Part shown: one piece after another, positions 1 to 9,237 of the stretch
How the letters are laid out: every line of letters starts with the position of its first letter
Numbering within the stretch: the stretch's first letter is position 1
NCBI GenBank assembly: GCA_003020945.1
Contig: PXRU01000003.1
Location: forward strand, 1 to 64,000
DNA from: Halobacteriales archaeon QS_6_71_20
GTDB lineage: Archaea; Halobacteriota; Halobacteria; Halobacteriales; Haloferacaceae
Reading direction: 5' to 3'
DNA: 64,000 bases
Program-made: the position numbers and the translations under genes
Notes under the pieces: model-generated
The model's database searches: none
Told to the model about the DNA's origin: nothing
What the model saw: only the letters and a program-made list of their open reading frames with translations

Positions 1-1
1 C

Positions 2-190
2 GCCGAGGGACGGTGGACCGACGACCCCGTCGCGAGTCGGTATCTCGCGGCCCCCGACCGCGACGGCGGTCGGCGACGCCCGCGGACCGACCGCGCGTTC
101 CGGCGGACGGTCGACGCGGTCGAGCGACTCGGCGACGGCCGGCGACCGCCCGAGTCGGGGGTCGAGGGCGGGCAGGAGGTGGAGGGGTGA
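2..190 (+). CDS. C-terminal fragment of a haloarchaeal DUF7269-like membrane protein (truncated by window edge)
   Basis: Frame 2 reads AEGRWTDDPVASRYLAAPDRD...RRTVDAVERLGDG...EG then TGA at 188-190; overlaps the GTG of the next gene by 4 nt (GTGA). WTDDxVA motif resembles DUF7269 next to DUF58. Confidence 0.55.
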   Translation, partial: AEGRWTDDPVASRYLAAPDRDGGRRRPRTDRAFRRTVDAVERLGDGRRPPESGVEGGQEVEG

Positions 191-1767
191 GCGGCCCGGC
201 GTCGACCCGCATTGCCGACCGGGTCGCCGGCGCGGTCCGACACGTGTTCGACCCGCGCACACACGACGACTCCGACGGCGGTGCCGTTCGTACCGACGGC
301 GGACAGGCAGACGGAACGAACGGAGCCAACAGAGCTGATGAAATCGACGGAGCGGACGGAGCAGACAGAGCCGACGAGACGGATAGAGTCGGCCGAGCGG
401 GCGGAGCCGACGGGTCGCCACCCGAGTCACGGGGAGAGACGGTCCGGTCCACGGGGCGGTGGCGCGGCGTCGTGGCCGTCGTCCTGCTGGCGGCGGCCGT
501 CGGCGTGCTGGCGCAGCAGCCGGCGCTCCTGCTGGTCGCCGGCGCCGCCGTCGTCCTCGCCGCCTACCCGCTGGTCACGGCGACCCCCGACCCGAAGCTG
601 TCGGTGTCGCGACGGGTCACTCCGGAGTCGCCGGGCGACGGCGAGCGCGTACAGGTGCATACGACCGTCCGCAACGAGGGGTCGGCGACGCTCCCCGACG
701 TCCGGGTCGTCGACGGGGCGCCGCCGACGCTCCCGGTCGTCGGGGGGTCGCCGCGCCGTGCGACGGCGCTCCCGCCCGGCGGGAGCGCGACGGTCGAGTA
801 CGAACTGCGGGCCCGGCCGGGCCGCCACCGGTTCCGGCCGGCAACGCTGCTGTGTCGCGACGCCGCCGGCGCGGTCGAGGTCGAGACGACCGCCGTCGCC
901 GAGAGCCCGATCGCGTGTGCGGACCGGCTCCCCGACCTCCCGCTGCGCGCCCGGAGCCGCCGCCGAACCGGCCCGCTCGTCACGGACGAGGCCGGGAGCG
1001 GCCTGGAGTTCCACTCCGTCGCCGAGTACGAGCGGGGCGACCCGGCCGCGGGCATCGACTGGCGACGGTTCGCCCGCACCGGCGAGCTCGCGTCGGTGCG
1101 CTATCGGACCGAGCGGCTCGCGGACGTGGTGGTGTGTGTCGACGCCCGGCCCGAGGCGTACCGCGCGCCGTCGCCGACGGAGCCGCACGCGGTCGCCAGG
1201 GCCGTCGACGCCGCGGGTCGCCTCGGCGACGCGCTCCTCGACGCGGGCCACCGCGTCGGGCTGGCGGCCGTCGGGCCGCACGCGTCGCTGCTGGCGCCCG
1301 GGAGCGGCCCCGACCACGCCGACCGGCTCCGCCGGCAGCTGGCCACGGCGCCCGCCTTCTCGCTGATCCCGCCGGAGCCGGCATCGCCGGAGGCGGACGG
1401 GGCGGGAGTGAGGAAGCCGGAAGCGGATGGGGTGGAGGAAGAGAAACCGGAGGCGACGCCGTCGCTGGACCGCCGGCTCGCCGAGATCCGGGCGCTGGCC
1501 GGCTCGAACGGACAGGTGCTCCTGTTGAGTCCGCTGTGTGACGACGCGGCGCCGCGGGTCGCGCGGCTGCTGGGCGAGGAGGGCGCCGCGGTGACCGTGA
1601 TCAGCCCCGACCCGACGACCGGGCGGACCGCCGGCGGGCGGCTGGCACGGCTGGAGCGGGCGCGACGGCTGCGCGCGCTGCGCGACGCCGGCGTCGCGAC
1701 CGTCGACTGGGGGGCCGACGCGCCGCTCGGGGCGGCGCTGTCGGCCGCCGGGGAGCGGTCACGATGA
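187..1767 (+). CDS. DUF58 domain-containing protein
   Basis: ORF with TM segments, then EYERGDPAAGIDWRRFARTGELASVRYRTE (DUF58 signature). GTG at 187 is in frame and coupled to the upstream stop. Confidence 0.85.
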   Translation: MSGPASTRIADRVAGAVRHVFDPRTHDDSDGGAVRTDGGQADGTNGANRADEIDGADGADRADETDRVGRAGGADGSPPESRGETVRSTGRWRGVVAVVLLAAAVGVLAQQPALLLVAGAAVVLAAYPLVTATPDPKLSVSRRVTPESPGDGERVQVHTTVRNEGSATLPDVRVVDGAPPTLPVVGGSPRRATALPPGGSATVEYELRARPGRHRFRPATLLCRDAAGAVEVETTAVAESPIACADRLPDLPLRARSRRRTGPLVTDEAGSGLEFHSVAEYERGDPAAGIDWRRFARTGELASVRYRTERLADVVVCVDARPEAYRAPSPTEPHAVARAVDAAGRLGDALLDAGHRVGLAAVGPHASLLAPGSGPDHADRLRRQLATAPAFSLIPPEPASPEADGAGVRKPEADGVEEEKPEATPSLDRRLAEIRALAGSNGQVLLLSPLCDDAAPRVARLLGEEGAAVTVISPDPTTGRTAGGRLARLERARRLRALRDAGVATVDWGADAPLGAALSAAGERSR

Positions 1768-1777
1768 GGTCGGACGC

Positions 1778-2506
1778 GTGACCGACCCGGAGGCCGCCGT
1801 CGGCGCCGAGCGGTTCGACGGACTGCCGTCGCCGACCGGCGGCGTCGTCGCGCTCCTCCTCGTCGCGCTCGCGCTCGGCCTGCTCGCCGGAACGCCGCTC
1901 CAGCGACGGCTCCTCGCGGGAGGGACCGTCGGCGCCGTCGTGACCCTGCTCGGCGGCCGGCTCTGGCGGCGGGGCCGACCCGTCGCCGGCGTCGCCGCGA
2001 CCGCGGGCGGCTGTCTCCTGCTCGCGCTCGCGGTCGGAGGGGCCGCCTCCCGGCCGGCGCGCGTCGTCGACCGGCTCGAACTCCTCCCCGGGCTCGTCGG
2101 GCTGTGGACGCTCGCGGCCGCGCTCGCGCCGCTGCGGCGCGGGCGGAGCCGGCTGCTCGTCGACGCCGGCGCCGGGCTGGCGGGGGTGGCGGTGCTCGTC
2201 TGCGGGGTGATCGAGGGCGCGTCGACGCCGGCGCTCGTGGCCGCAGGAACGACGACGGTGCTGGCGTGGGACGCGGCCGGCAACGCGGTGTCGGTCGGCG
2301 GGCAGGTGGGCGGCCGCGGCGCCACCGCCCGGGCCGAGCTGGTCCACGTCACCGCGAGCGGGGCCGTCGGCGCGGTCGCCGTCGCGGCCGTCCTCGGGGT
2401 GACGCGCCTCGGCGTCGAGCGGCTCCCGCTGGCGGCGCTCGTGGCGCTCCTGCTGGCGGGCGTCGTGCTGGCGCTCGTCACGGACCGCGGACGGCGCGTC
2501 GGATGA
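1778..2506 (+). CDS. Haloarchaeal multi-TM membrane protein (DUF7519-like)
   Basis: 242-aa hydrophobic ORF directly after DUF58; GTG start; position typical of DUF58/MoxR clusters. Confidence 0.6.
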   Translation: MTDPEAAVGAERFDGLPSPTGGVVALLLVALALGLLAGTPLQRRLLAGGTVGAVVTLLGGRLWRRGRPVAGVAATAGGCLLLALAVGGAASRPARVVDRLELLPGLVGLWTLAAALAPLRRGRSRLLVDAGAGLAGVAVLVCGVIEGASTPALVAAGTTTVLAWDAAGNAVSVGGQVGGRGATARAELVHVTASGAVGAVAVAAVLGVTRLGVERLPLAALVALLLAGVVLALVTDRGRRVG

Positions 2507-2515
2507 GCCCGCGAC

Positions 2516-3469
2516 TCAGGCGTCCAGCTGGGGAACGGGGACGTCCTCGAGGACCGCGGCGACGACCGCCGCCGGCTCGGCCCCCTCGATCCGGGCGTCG
2601 GGGGTCACCACGATCCGGTGGGCCAGCACCGGCGCCGCCATCGCCTTCACGTCGCCCGGCGTCGCGTACGCTCGGCCCTCGAGGACGGCCCGCGTGCGGA
2701 CCGCCTCGAAGAACGTCTGAACGGCCCGCGGCGACGCCCCGGTGTCGACGCGCTCGTGGTCCCGCGTGGCGCGGGCGACGTCGACCAGATACTCCCTGAC
2801 CGGGCGTGCGACACGGACGGACTCCGGCGCCGCGCGGAGGCGGTCGAGCCGCTCGGACGAACACACCCGCTCGACGGACGGCGACCGCGACGAGCGCGCG
2901 GCGCGGCGGTCGATCAGTTCGAGCTCGCCGTCGCGGTCGGGGTAGCCGAGGCTCGTCTCGATCGTGAAGCGGTCCGTCTGGGCCGCCGGGAGCTCGAAGG
3001 TGCCGTCCGCCTCGACGGGGTTCTGTGTCGCGATGACGACGAACGGCTCCGGCAGCGGGTGCGACTCCCCGTCGACGGTGACCTGCCGCTCGGCCATCGC
3101 CTCCAGCAGCGCGGCCTGCGTCTTCGGCGGCGCGCGGTTGATCTCGTCGGCGAGCACGACGTTGGCGAAGACGGGGCCGGGCTGGAACTCGAACTCCCGG
3201 GTCGCCTCGTCGAACACGTTCGAGCCGACGACGTCCGCCGGCAGCAGGTCCGGGGTGAACTGCACCCGGGAGAAGGAGACGCCGAGGGCGTCCGCGAACG
3301 ACCGCGCGGTGAGCGTCTTCCCGGTGCCGGGAACGTCCTCGAGCAGGACGTGTCCGTCCGAGAGGATGCCGACCAGCACCGTTTCGAGCGTCTCCCGGTC
3401 GGCCACGACGGCCCGCGCCACCCGGTCGACGACCGCCGAACAGTGCCGCCGAACCGTCTCCGGATCCAT
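2516..3469 (-). CDS. MoxR-family AAA+ ATPase
   Basis: VLLEDVPGTGKT Walker A, VLADEINRAPPKTQAALLEAMAERQVT, ATQNPVEADGTFELPAAQTDRF. Confidence 0.95.
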   Translation of the reverse strand: MDPETVRRHCSAVVDRVARAVVADRETLETVLVGILSDGHVLLEDVPGTGKTLTARSFADALGVSFSRVQFTPDLLPADVVGSNVFDEATREFEFQPGPVFANVVLADEINRAPPKTQAALLEAMAERQVTVDGESHPLPEPFVVIATQNPVEADGTFELPAAQTDRFTIETSLGYPDRDGELELIDRRAARSSRSPSVERVCSSERLDRLRAAPESVRVARPVREYLVDVARATRDHERVDTGASPRAVQTFFEAVRTRAVLEGRAYATPGDVKAMAAPVLAHRIVVTPDARIEGAEPAAVVAAVLEDVPVPQLDA

Positions 3470-3530
3470 GCCGGCCGCTCGGTCGGTCGCGGGATTGTTA
3501 TGCCGACGCTACGCGCCCGCGGACGGCGAC

Positions 3531-4403
3531 TCAGGCGGGGTCCGTCGAGAACGGCGCCGCGAGCGGGTCGACGCCCGTCCAGCCCGCCTCGCCGTCGAAC
3601 CGGTCGGCGGCCTCGTCGAGGCGGTCGAGCAGGTCCGGCACCGCTGCGTTGCCGTCGAGCCGGACGGCCGCGGCGGTGTCGACCGACGCCCCCCCGTGGA
3701 CGACGCGGACCCCCACGCCGTCGGGACGGATCGCCGTGAAGGCGTCCTCGTCGGTCGTGTCGTCGCCGACGTACACTGGGCGCCTGCCGGCGGACGCCGT
3801 CGCCGACAGCGACCGCATCGCGTCGCCTTTGTCCCACGCCACCGCCGGGCGGAGCTCCCGGACGCAGTTCCCCTCGGTCACGCGAACGCCGCCGACGCCG
3901 TCGGCGACGCGCTCGACCGCCGCGAGCACCGTCGGCACCGACTCCTCCGGCGTGGTCCGGAAGTGGACGGTCGCGGTGACGCCCTTGTTCTCGACCGCAC
4001 AGCCCGGCACGTCCGCGAGCCGGTCGACGAGCGTCGCACAGAGCCGGTCGATCGCCTCGCGGCAGTCGGCCGCGACCGGGTGGACGGCGACGTCGCCGTC
4101 GTAGCCGAGTTCGAGCCCGTGGTTGCCGGCGTACACGACGCCGTCGACCCCGACCCGGTCGGTCAGGTCCGACAGCGCCCGCCCGCTCACGACCGCCAGC
4201 GAGACGCCCGGCCGCGTCGCCAGCCGCCGGAGCGTCCGGTCGACCCCCGGGGCGAGCGCGGCCGCCGTCGGGTCGTCGACCAGCGGCGCGAGCGTCCCGT
4301 CGAAGTCGAGCCCGAGCAACAGCCCGTCGGCGGCCGTGACCGCCTCCGCGAGCGCGTCGGGGAGCGCCGCCGCCCCGGAGCGGGGCCGCTCGCCCGCCGT
4401 CAT
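3531..4403 (-). CDS. otsB: Trehalose-phosphatase
   Basis: LLLGLDFDGTLAPLVDDP (HAD motif), VYAGNHGLEL, VYVGDDTTDEDAF; ATG at 4403 in the ORF track frame. Confidence 0.92.
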   Translation of the reverse strand: MTAGERPRSGAAALPDALAEAVTAADGLLLGLDFDGTLAPLVDDPTAAALAPGVDRTLRRLATRPGVSLAVVSGRALSDLTDRVGVDGVVYAGNHGLELGYDGDVAVHPVAADCREAIDRLCATLVDRLADVPGCAVENKGVTATVHFRTTPEESVPTVLAAVERVADGVGGVRVTEGNCVRELRPAVAWDKGDAMRSLSATASAGRRPVYVGDDTTDEDAFTAIRPDGVGVRVVHGGASVDTAAAVRLDGNAAVPDLLDRLDEAADRFDGEAGWTGVDPLAAPFSTDPA

Positions 4404-5935
4404 CGGCCGGCCCCTCCGTCCTCGCGCAGTCGCGCGACCCCGCCGAGCACGTCGTCGATCCATCGGTCGATATCGAACGCCCGACAGCTGTCCAGCAGTG
4501 ACGCCATCCGCACGCGGCGTTCGCGGTCGGACATCGCGAGCGCGTCGGCGAGCGCCGCCGCGAACTCGTCGGGGGCCTGCGGCGTGATCGACACCGCGTC
4601 GTCGCCGACGAGGTCGTGGACGCCCGCCTGGCGGCTCAACACGAGGACGCCGTCGCCGTCGGCCTGGGCGGCGACGTACTCCTGGGCGACGAGGTTCATC
4701 CCGTCGCGAACGGGGCTGACGACGCCGAGGTCGGCGTTCCGGTATAGCGTGTACAGCTCCCGGTCGGCGAGCCGGTCGGTCGTGTAGACGACCGGCCGCC
4801 AGTCGTCGGTCCGGAACCGAGCGTTCACCCGGTTGACCGCCTCGACGACCTCGGTCTGGACCTCCCGGTAGGCGGGGATCCGGGAGCGCGACTCCGAGCC
4901 GATCTGGACGAAGGTGAACTCCCCCTGCCACTCCGGGCGGGTCTCCAGCAGCCGCTCGATGGCGGCGATCCGCTCGGGGATCCCCTTCGTGTAGTCGAGA
5001 CGGTCGACGCCGACCCCGACGCTGACGTCCTCGTCGATGTCGTACTGCGCGCGGAGCCGGCGCCACCGCTCGTCGGCGCCGTCGTCGGTCGACAGCTCGG
5101 GGATCCGTTCGGTGTCGACGCCCAGCGGGTGCGCCTCGACGGTCGTGACGCCGTCCCGGTGGAAGACGCGACCGGCGCTGCGGTCGACGGTCGCCCGCGG
5201 CAGCGCCGCCTCCACGCAGTTGAAGAAGTGCTGCCGGTAGCGCTCCGTGTGGACGACGAACAGGTCGTTGCCGACGAGCCCGCGGAGCAGCTCGGCGCCG
5301 TGGGGGCACGCGCGGAACGTGTCCCAGTCCGGCCACGGGATGTGCCAGAAGTGGGCCACGAGCACGCTCTCCGGCACCCGGGACGCGAGCAGCTGCGGGA
5401 CGAGCCCGAGGTGGTAGTCCTGCAGCCAGATCACGTCCTCGCGGTCGGCGCGGTCGGCGGCGGCGTCGGCGAACCGCTCGTTCACCGAGCGGTAGGCGTC
5501 CCAGTACCCCCCCTCGCTTCGGACCCGGCTCAGGGTGCCGTGACAGACCGGCCACAGCACGCGGTTGCTGAAGCCGTAGTAGTAGCCGTCGACCTGCTCG
5601 CCGGTGAGCCAGACGCGCCGCAGCGGGTAGCCGTCCGACGCCTCCGGCGGCACCGACACCCGGTCGTCGTCGTCGACGACCTCGGCGTCGGCGTCGCCGT
5701 CGCCCCATGCGATCCAGCTGCCGTCGATGCGGCGGACGACGTCGTCGAGTCCGGCCGTCAGCCCGCCGGTGGGCCGGTCGACCTCGATCCCGTCGTCGCC
5801 CCAGCGGTGACGGTACGGCTGCCGGTTCGACACCACGATCACCTCGACGTCGTCCCCCAGACCCGCCCGTTCCGTTCGCTCCCGATCCCCCTCGCCCGAG
5901 CGCCGCCGGTCGGAGCCCCTCGCTGGCTCTGACAT
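4400..5935 (-). CDS. otsA: Alpha,alpha-trehalose-phosphate synthase (GT20)
   Basis: VIVVSNRQPYRH, WLQDYHLGLVPQLL, GVDRLDYTKGIPERIAAIE, VSPVRDGMNLVAQEYVAAQ; overlaps otsB start. Confidence 0.95.
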   Translation of the reverse strand: MSEPARGSDRRRSGEGDRERTERAGLGDDVEVIVVSNRQPYRHRWGDDGIEVDRPTGGLTAGLDDVVRRIDGSWIAWGDGDADAEVVDDDDRVSVPPEASDGYPLRRVWLTGEQVDGYYYGFSNRVLWPVCHGTLSRVRSEGGYWDAYRSVNERFADAAADRADREDVIWLQDYHLGLVPQLLASRVPESVLVAHFWHIPWPDWDTFRACPHGAELLRGLVGNDLFVVHTERYRQHFFNCVEAALPRATVDRSAGRVFHRDGVTTVEAHPLGVDTERIPELSTDDGADERWRRLRAQYDIDEDVSVGVGVDRLDYTKGIPERIAAIERLLETRPEWQGEFTFVQIGSESRSRIPAYREVQTEVVEAVNRVNARFRTDDWRPVVYTTDRLADRELYTLYRNADLGVVSPVRDGMNLVAQEYVAAQADGDGVLVLSRQAGVHDLVGDDAVSITPQAPDEFAAALADALAMSDRERRVRMASLLDSCRAFDIDRWIDDVLGGVARLREDGGAGR

Positions 5936-6256
5936 GCCGGCAGTCGTTCGCTCCCGAAGGTGAGACTGCGCCCTTCGCGTGCCTGTCGCTTATGAACACC
6001 CCCGTCGCCTGCGGCGAGTATTCCACGGATAACCGGTCGAGAGAAGCGAGGCGGCCGAGCGGACGCGGTTCCGACGTCGAACGGACGCCACGGGACCGGG
6101 AGGCGGCGGTCGGTCGCCCCGGCGGACGGGGCCGCGGCACCGACGGGTGCACATGCGGACCGACGCAGAGGGAGGTACGGCCCCACCCTCGTCCCTCGGT
6201 TTCACTTTCACTCCGCATGGCTCGCGTACAAGTGGGAACGCACAGAGTGTGGAGAT

Positions 6257-6442
6257 ATGAGCACTACATCGGTCGTCGCGACGCCGGAGCGGGTCGAGGT
6301 GGAGACGGGGACGCGAGCACGCATCGACGTAACGGAGACGCACGTCGAGGAGGTGGAGTCGTTCTGTCGCCGAAACGACTGCGCGGTCCACTTCGAGCGC
6401 CGCGGCGGCAGGACGGAGTTGGTCGTGCTCGCGGGGGAGTGA
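6257..6442 (+). CDS. Small hypothetical protein (61 aa)
   Basis: Complete short ORF MSTTSVVATPERVEVETGTRARIDVTETHVEEVESFCRRNDCAVHFERRGGRTELVVLAGE with plausible halophilic composition. Confidence 0.5.
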   Translation: MSTTSVVATPERVEVETGTRARIDVTETHVEEVESFCRRNDCAVHFERRGGRTELVVLAGE

Positions 6443-6514
6443 GGCGACGGCCGGTCGGCGGGCGGGTCGCCCCGCCTTCGACGGCGAGGCATCGCCTCCC
6501 CGCCGGCGGCGACC

Positions 6515-7846
6515 TCACTCGGGGACGCTGTCCGGGCGGTCGTACCGGGCGTCCTCGGGGTCGTCGACCACCTCGATCCCGCGGTTGTTCACCGCGTACG
6601 GGTCGAGGCCGACCTCCTGCATGAACTGCTTGTAGAGGCGCTCGGCCGTCTCGCCGTCCTTCTGTTTGTCGGAGGCGTGGTCACACAGCTCCACGAGCGT
6701 CTCGGGCACGTCGTTCTCGTGGACGATCCAGTGGTTGATGAGGTCCGAGAGCCGGCGGATGGGCGAGGTGAAGTGGCCGTAGATGTCGAAGTTGAGCGCG
6801 TGGTGGCCGCCGAACGGGTCGTTCATGTACTTCGCGCGCGGCATCACCTTCAGCACGGCGCGCTGGATCTTGTTGAGCTGACGGTCCGGCGCCTCCTCCA
6901 GGGCGGCGTTGACCGCCTTGCGGGGGTCGTCGCCCCACGCGTCGCCGGGGATGGAGACGCCGTCGAGCTCCTGGATCTCCCTGAGCGCCTCGTTCCACTG
7001 CTCGGGCGTCGGCTGCGGGTGGACGCGATACATCGCCTCCACCCCGCGGTCCCACATCAGCTCGTGGGTGACCGCCTTGTTCGCCTTCAGCATGCACTCC
7101 TCGATGACGGTGTGGGCGCGGTCGCGGCTGGGGTTGAGTACGAGCGAGCCGTCGGCCTTGCGCTGCTCGTGGAGCCGGTCGGCGATCTCGTACGCGAGGA
7201 CGGCCTCCTCGTGGAGGGGGGCGTCCGGCTCCTCCAGGCGCGACTCGCACTCCTTGTAGGTGAGCCGCTCGTCGGACCGGATGACCGACTTGTAGATGTC
7301 CACCTCGTCGAAGCTCAGCGTCTCCTTGTCGATGCGCATCTCGACGGTGTGTGCGAGGCGGTCCTCGTCGGGGACCAGCGAGCAGACCGTCTCCGCCAGG
7401 ATCGGCGGGAGCATGTGGACGGTGTACCCCGGAAGGTACACCGTGTTGCCGCGCTCGACGGCCTCCTCCCACATTGCCGAGTCCGGGTGGACGTAGTGGC
7501 TCACGTCGGCGATGTGGACCCACAGCTGGTACGTCTCCTCATGTTCCTCGACGGAGATGGCGTCGTCGAAGTCCTGCGCGTCCGCGGGGTCGGTCGTCCA
7601 CGTGGTGCGGTCGCGGAGGTCGCGCCGGTCGTCGATCGCGTCCCGGATCTCCGACTGCACGCCCTCGGTTCGGTCCTTCGCTTCGCGGACCACCTCGGGC
7701 GGGAACTCGTCGCGGAGCTCGAACTCCGCGAACAGCGACTCGCGCTTGTCGGCGAGCGCGTCCGCGAGGCCCTGCGTGACGGTGACCGGCCCCCGGTCCT
7801 CGGCGGTTCCCTGAGCCGGCTCCTCGTCCTGCTGTGCATCGCTCAT
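6515..7846 (-). CDS. RNB-domain exoribonuclease (RNase R/II family)
   Basis: TTDPADAQDFDDAISVE, LWVHIADVSHYV, FDIYGHFTSPIRRLSDLINHW; ATG at 7846 (MSDAQQDEEP). Confidence 0.92.
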   Translation of the reverse strand: MSDAQQDEEPAQGTAEDRGPVTVTQGLADALADKRESLFAEFELRDEFPPEVVREAKDRTEGVQSEIRDAIDDRRDLRDRTTWTTDPADAQDFDDAISVEEHEETYQLWVHIADVSHYVHPDSAMWEEAVERGNTVYLPGYTVHMLPPILAETVCSLVPDEDRLAHTVEMRIDKETLSFDEVDIYKSVIRSDERLTYKECESRLEEPDAPLHEEAVLAYEIADRLHEQRKADGSLVLNPSRDRAHTVIEECMLKANKAVTHELMWDRGVEAMYRVHPQPTPEQWNEALREIQELDGVSIPGDAWGDDPRKAVNAALEEAPDRQLNKIQRAVLKVMPRAKYMNDPFGGHHALNFDIYGHFTSPIRRLSDLINHWIVHENDVPETLVELCDHASDKQKDGETAERLYKQFMQEVGLDPYAVNNRGIEVVDDPEDARYDRPDSVPE

Positions 7847-7903
7847 GCCCCGGGGTACGCGGGTGTGGTACCTGAGGGTTTCGGGCACTGCGTCGGCGAA
7901 GGA

Positions 7904-8206
7904 GGGAGCGAAGCGACCGACTGAGCCGACGGATGAACGGCGGCGAGGTCCGAAGGGCCGAGCCGCCAACTGAAAGCGCAAGCCGGAGGAGAGCGAAGCG
8001 ACCGACCGAGCCGACGGGAGGACGGCGGCGAGGTCCGTGGGCCGAGCCGCCGACTGAAAGCGCGGGCCAGGGGAGCGAGCGAAGCGAGCCGCCAACCGAG
8101 AGTGCGGGCCGGAGGAGAGCAAAGCGACCGACTGAGCCGACGGATGAACGGCGGCGAGGTCCGTGGGCCGAGCCGCCGACTGAAAGCGCGGTTCAAGGAA
8201 GAGCGG
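7904..8206. repeat. Imperfect ~85 bp tandem repeat array, three full units plus one internally deleted unit
   Basis: Anchor aagcgaccga/aagcgagccg at 7911, 7996, 8082 (shortened unit) and 8122; conserved ggcggcgaggtccg..ggccgagccgcc.actgaaagcgc core. Confidence 0.85.
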
Positions 8207-8235
8207 AGAGAGCGAGACGAGCGGACGGGCGGCGC

Positions 8236-8568
8236 TCAGTCGCGCCGTTCCTCGGGGTCCTCGGCGTCGGCCTCCCGGTCCCCGTAGCGTCGGCGTACCT
8301 CCGCCTGGTACGCCCGGACGAACGCCTCTCGACCGCCGTCGGCGGCGGCTTCCACGTCGGTCAACACCGCCTCCAGGCCGTCGCGCGGCTGGTGGGAGAG
8401 CCCGCGGTGACACTCCTTGCAGAGGTACTCGAACTCCTTGCCCCGCCGGTTCCAGCGGTCGCCCTGTTTGTCGTACTCGCGGGCCTCCTCGCGAGACAGC
8501 GACTCCCCACAGGCGATACAGACGACGGTCGACCGGTCGCCGTCCCGGTCCCGCCGGGAACCCCACAT
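8236..8568 (-). CDS. Haloarchaeal zinc-finger protein (DUF7562-like)
   Basis: CIACG...CKECH pairs; ATG at 8568 (MWGSRRDRDGDRSTVVCIACGES). Confidence 0.65.
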   Translation of the reverse strand: MWGSRRDRDGDRSTVVCIACGESLSREEAREYDKQGDRWNRRGKEFEYLCKECHRGLSHQPRDGLEAVLTDVEAAADGGREAFVRAYQAEVRRRYGDREADAEDPEERRD

Positions 8569-8735
8569 ACGACGTACTGCGATACGGTCGAACTTAGCGT
8601 TTGTCGTCGACACAGCCGGGGCGGAATCCGCGGCCCGCGACCGGGGGCGTCGCCGGTCGTGAGCCGACGGAGCGACCGGCCGCGTCCCGCCGGCCGAGCG
8701 GTCGATTTATCCGGCGGACGCGCCCAACGACCGGT

Positions 8736-9227
8736 ATGGAGGTCAAGTCACGCCACCATCTCCGAAGCGACGCCGTCTCGGAGATCCGCGACGCGCTCGG
8801 GAACCGACTCGGGGTCGACCTCGGCGGCGACTCCTTCGAGCTGGTGGAGCTGACGGACTCGCCGTTCGACCTCGTGCTCGTCGACGGCGACCCGAACGTG
8901 CTGTACCACGAGGCGGACGGCGAGCGGGAGCCGTTCGTCACCGTCCGGGGCGCCAACGCCCACCCGCCCGAGCGCGGCGTCGTCACCGTCGACGCCGGCG
9001 CCGTCTCGTTCGTCTCCGACGGCGCCGACGTGATGCGCCCGGGGATCACCGAGGCCGACGAGTCGATCGCCGCGGGCGAGCCGGTCATCATCGCCGAGGA
9101 GACCCACGGGAAGGTGCTCGGGGTCGGGCGCGCGCTCGTCGACGGCGCGGAGATGGTCGGCGACTCCGGGAAGGTCGTGCGCTCGCTGCACCACGTCGGC
9201 GACGACCTGTACGAGTTCTCCGTCTGA
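8736..9227 (+). CDS. PUA-domain RNA-binding protein
   Basis: C-terminal PUA pattern VTVDAGAVSFVSDGADVMRPGITEADESIAAGEPVIIAEE..GKVLGVGRALVDG; ATG 8736. Confidence 0.85.
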   Translation: MEVKSRHHLRSDAVSEIRDALGNRLGVDLGGDSFELVELTDSPFDLVLVDGDPNVLYHEADGEREPFVTVRGANAHPPERGVVTVDAGAVSFVSDGADVMRPGITEADESIAAGEPVIIAEETHGKVLGVGRALVDGAEMVGDSGKVVRSLHHVGDDLYEFSV

Positions 9228-9237
9228 AGCGGCCCGC

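Noticed and set aside
6195-6215. tttcactttcactccgc as a specific regulatory box upstream of the 61-aa gene
   Set aside because: Noted as possibly recurrent in haloarchaeal promoters, but I found no second convincing copy in this window and cannot support a function.
3531-6218. 895-aa minus-strand ORF
   Set aside because: Upstream part is the wrong frame of otsA (Arg/Pro-rich); only the last ~290 aa (otsB) are genuine.
6515-8566. 683-aa minus-strand ORF as a single protein
   Set aside because: N-terminal ~240 aa is translation of the 85-bp repeat array and antisense of the zinc-finger gene; the RNB protein starts naturally at 7846.
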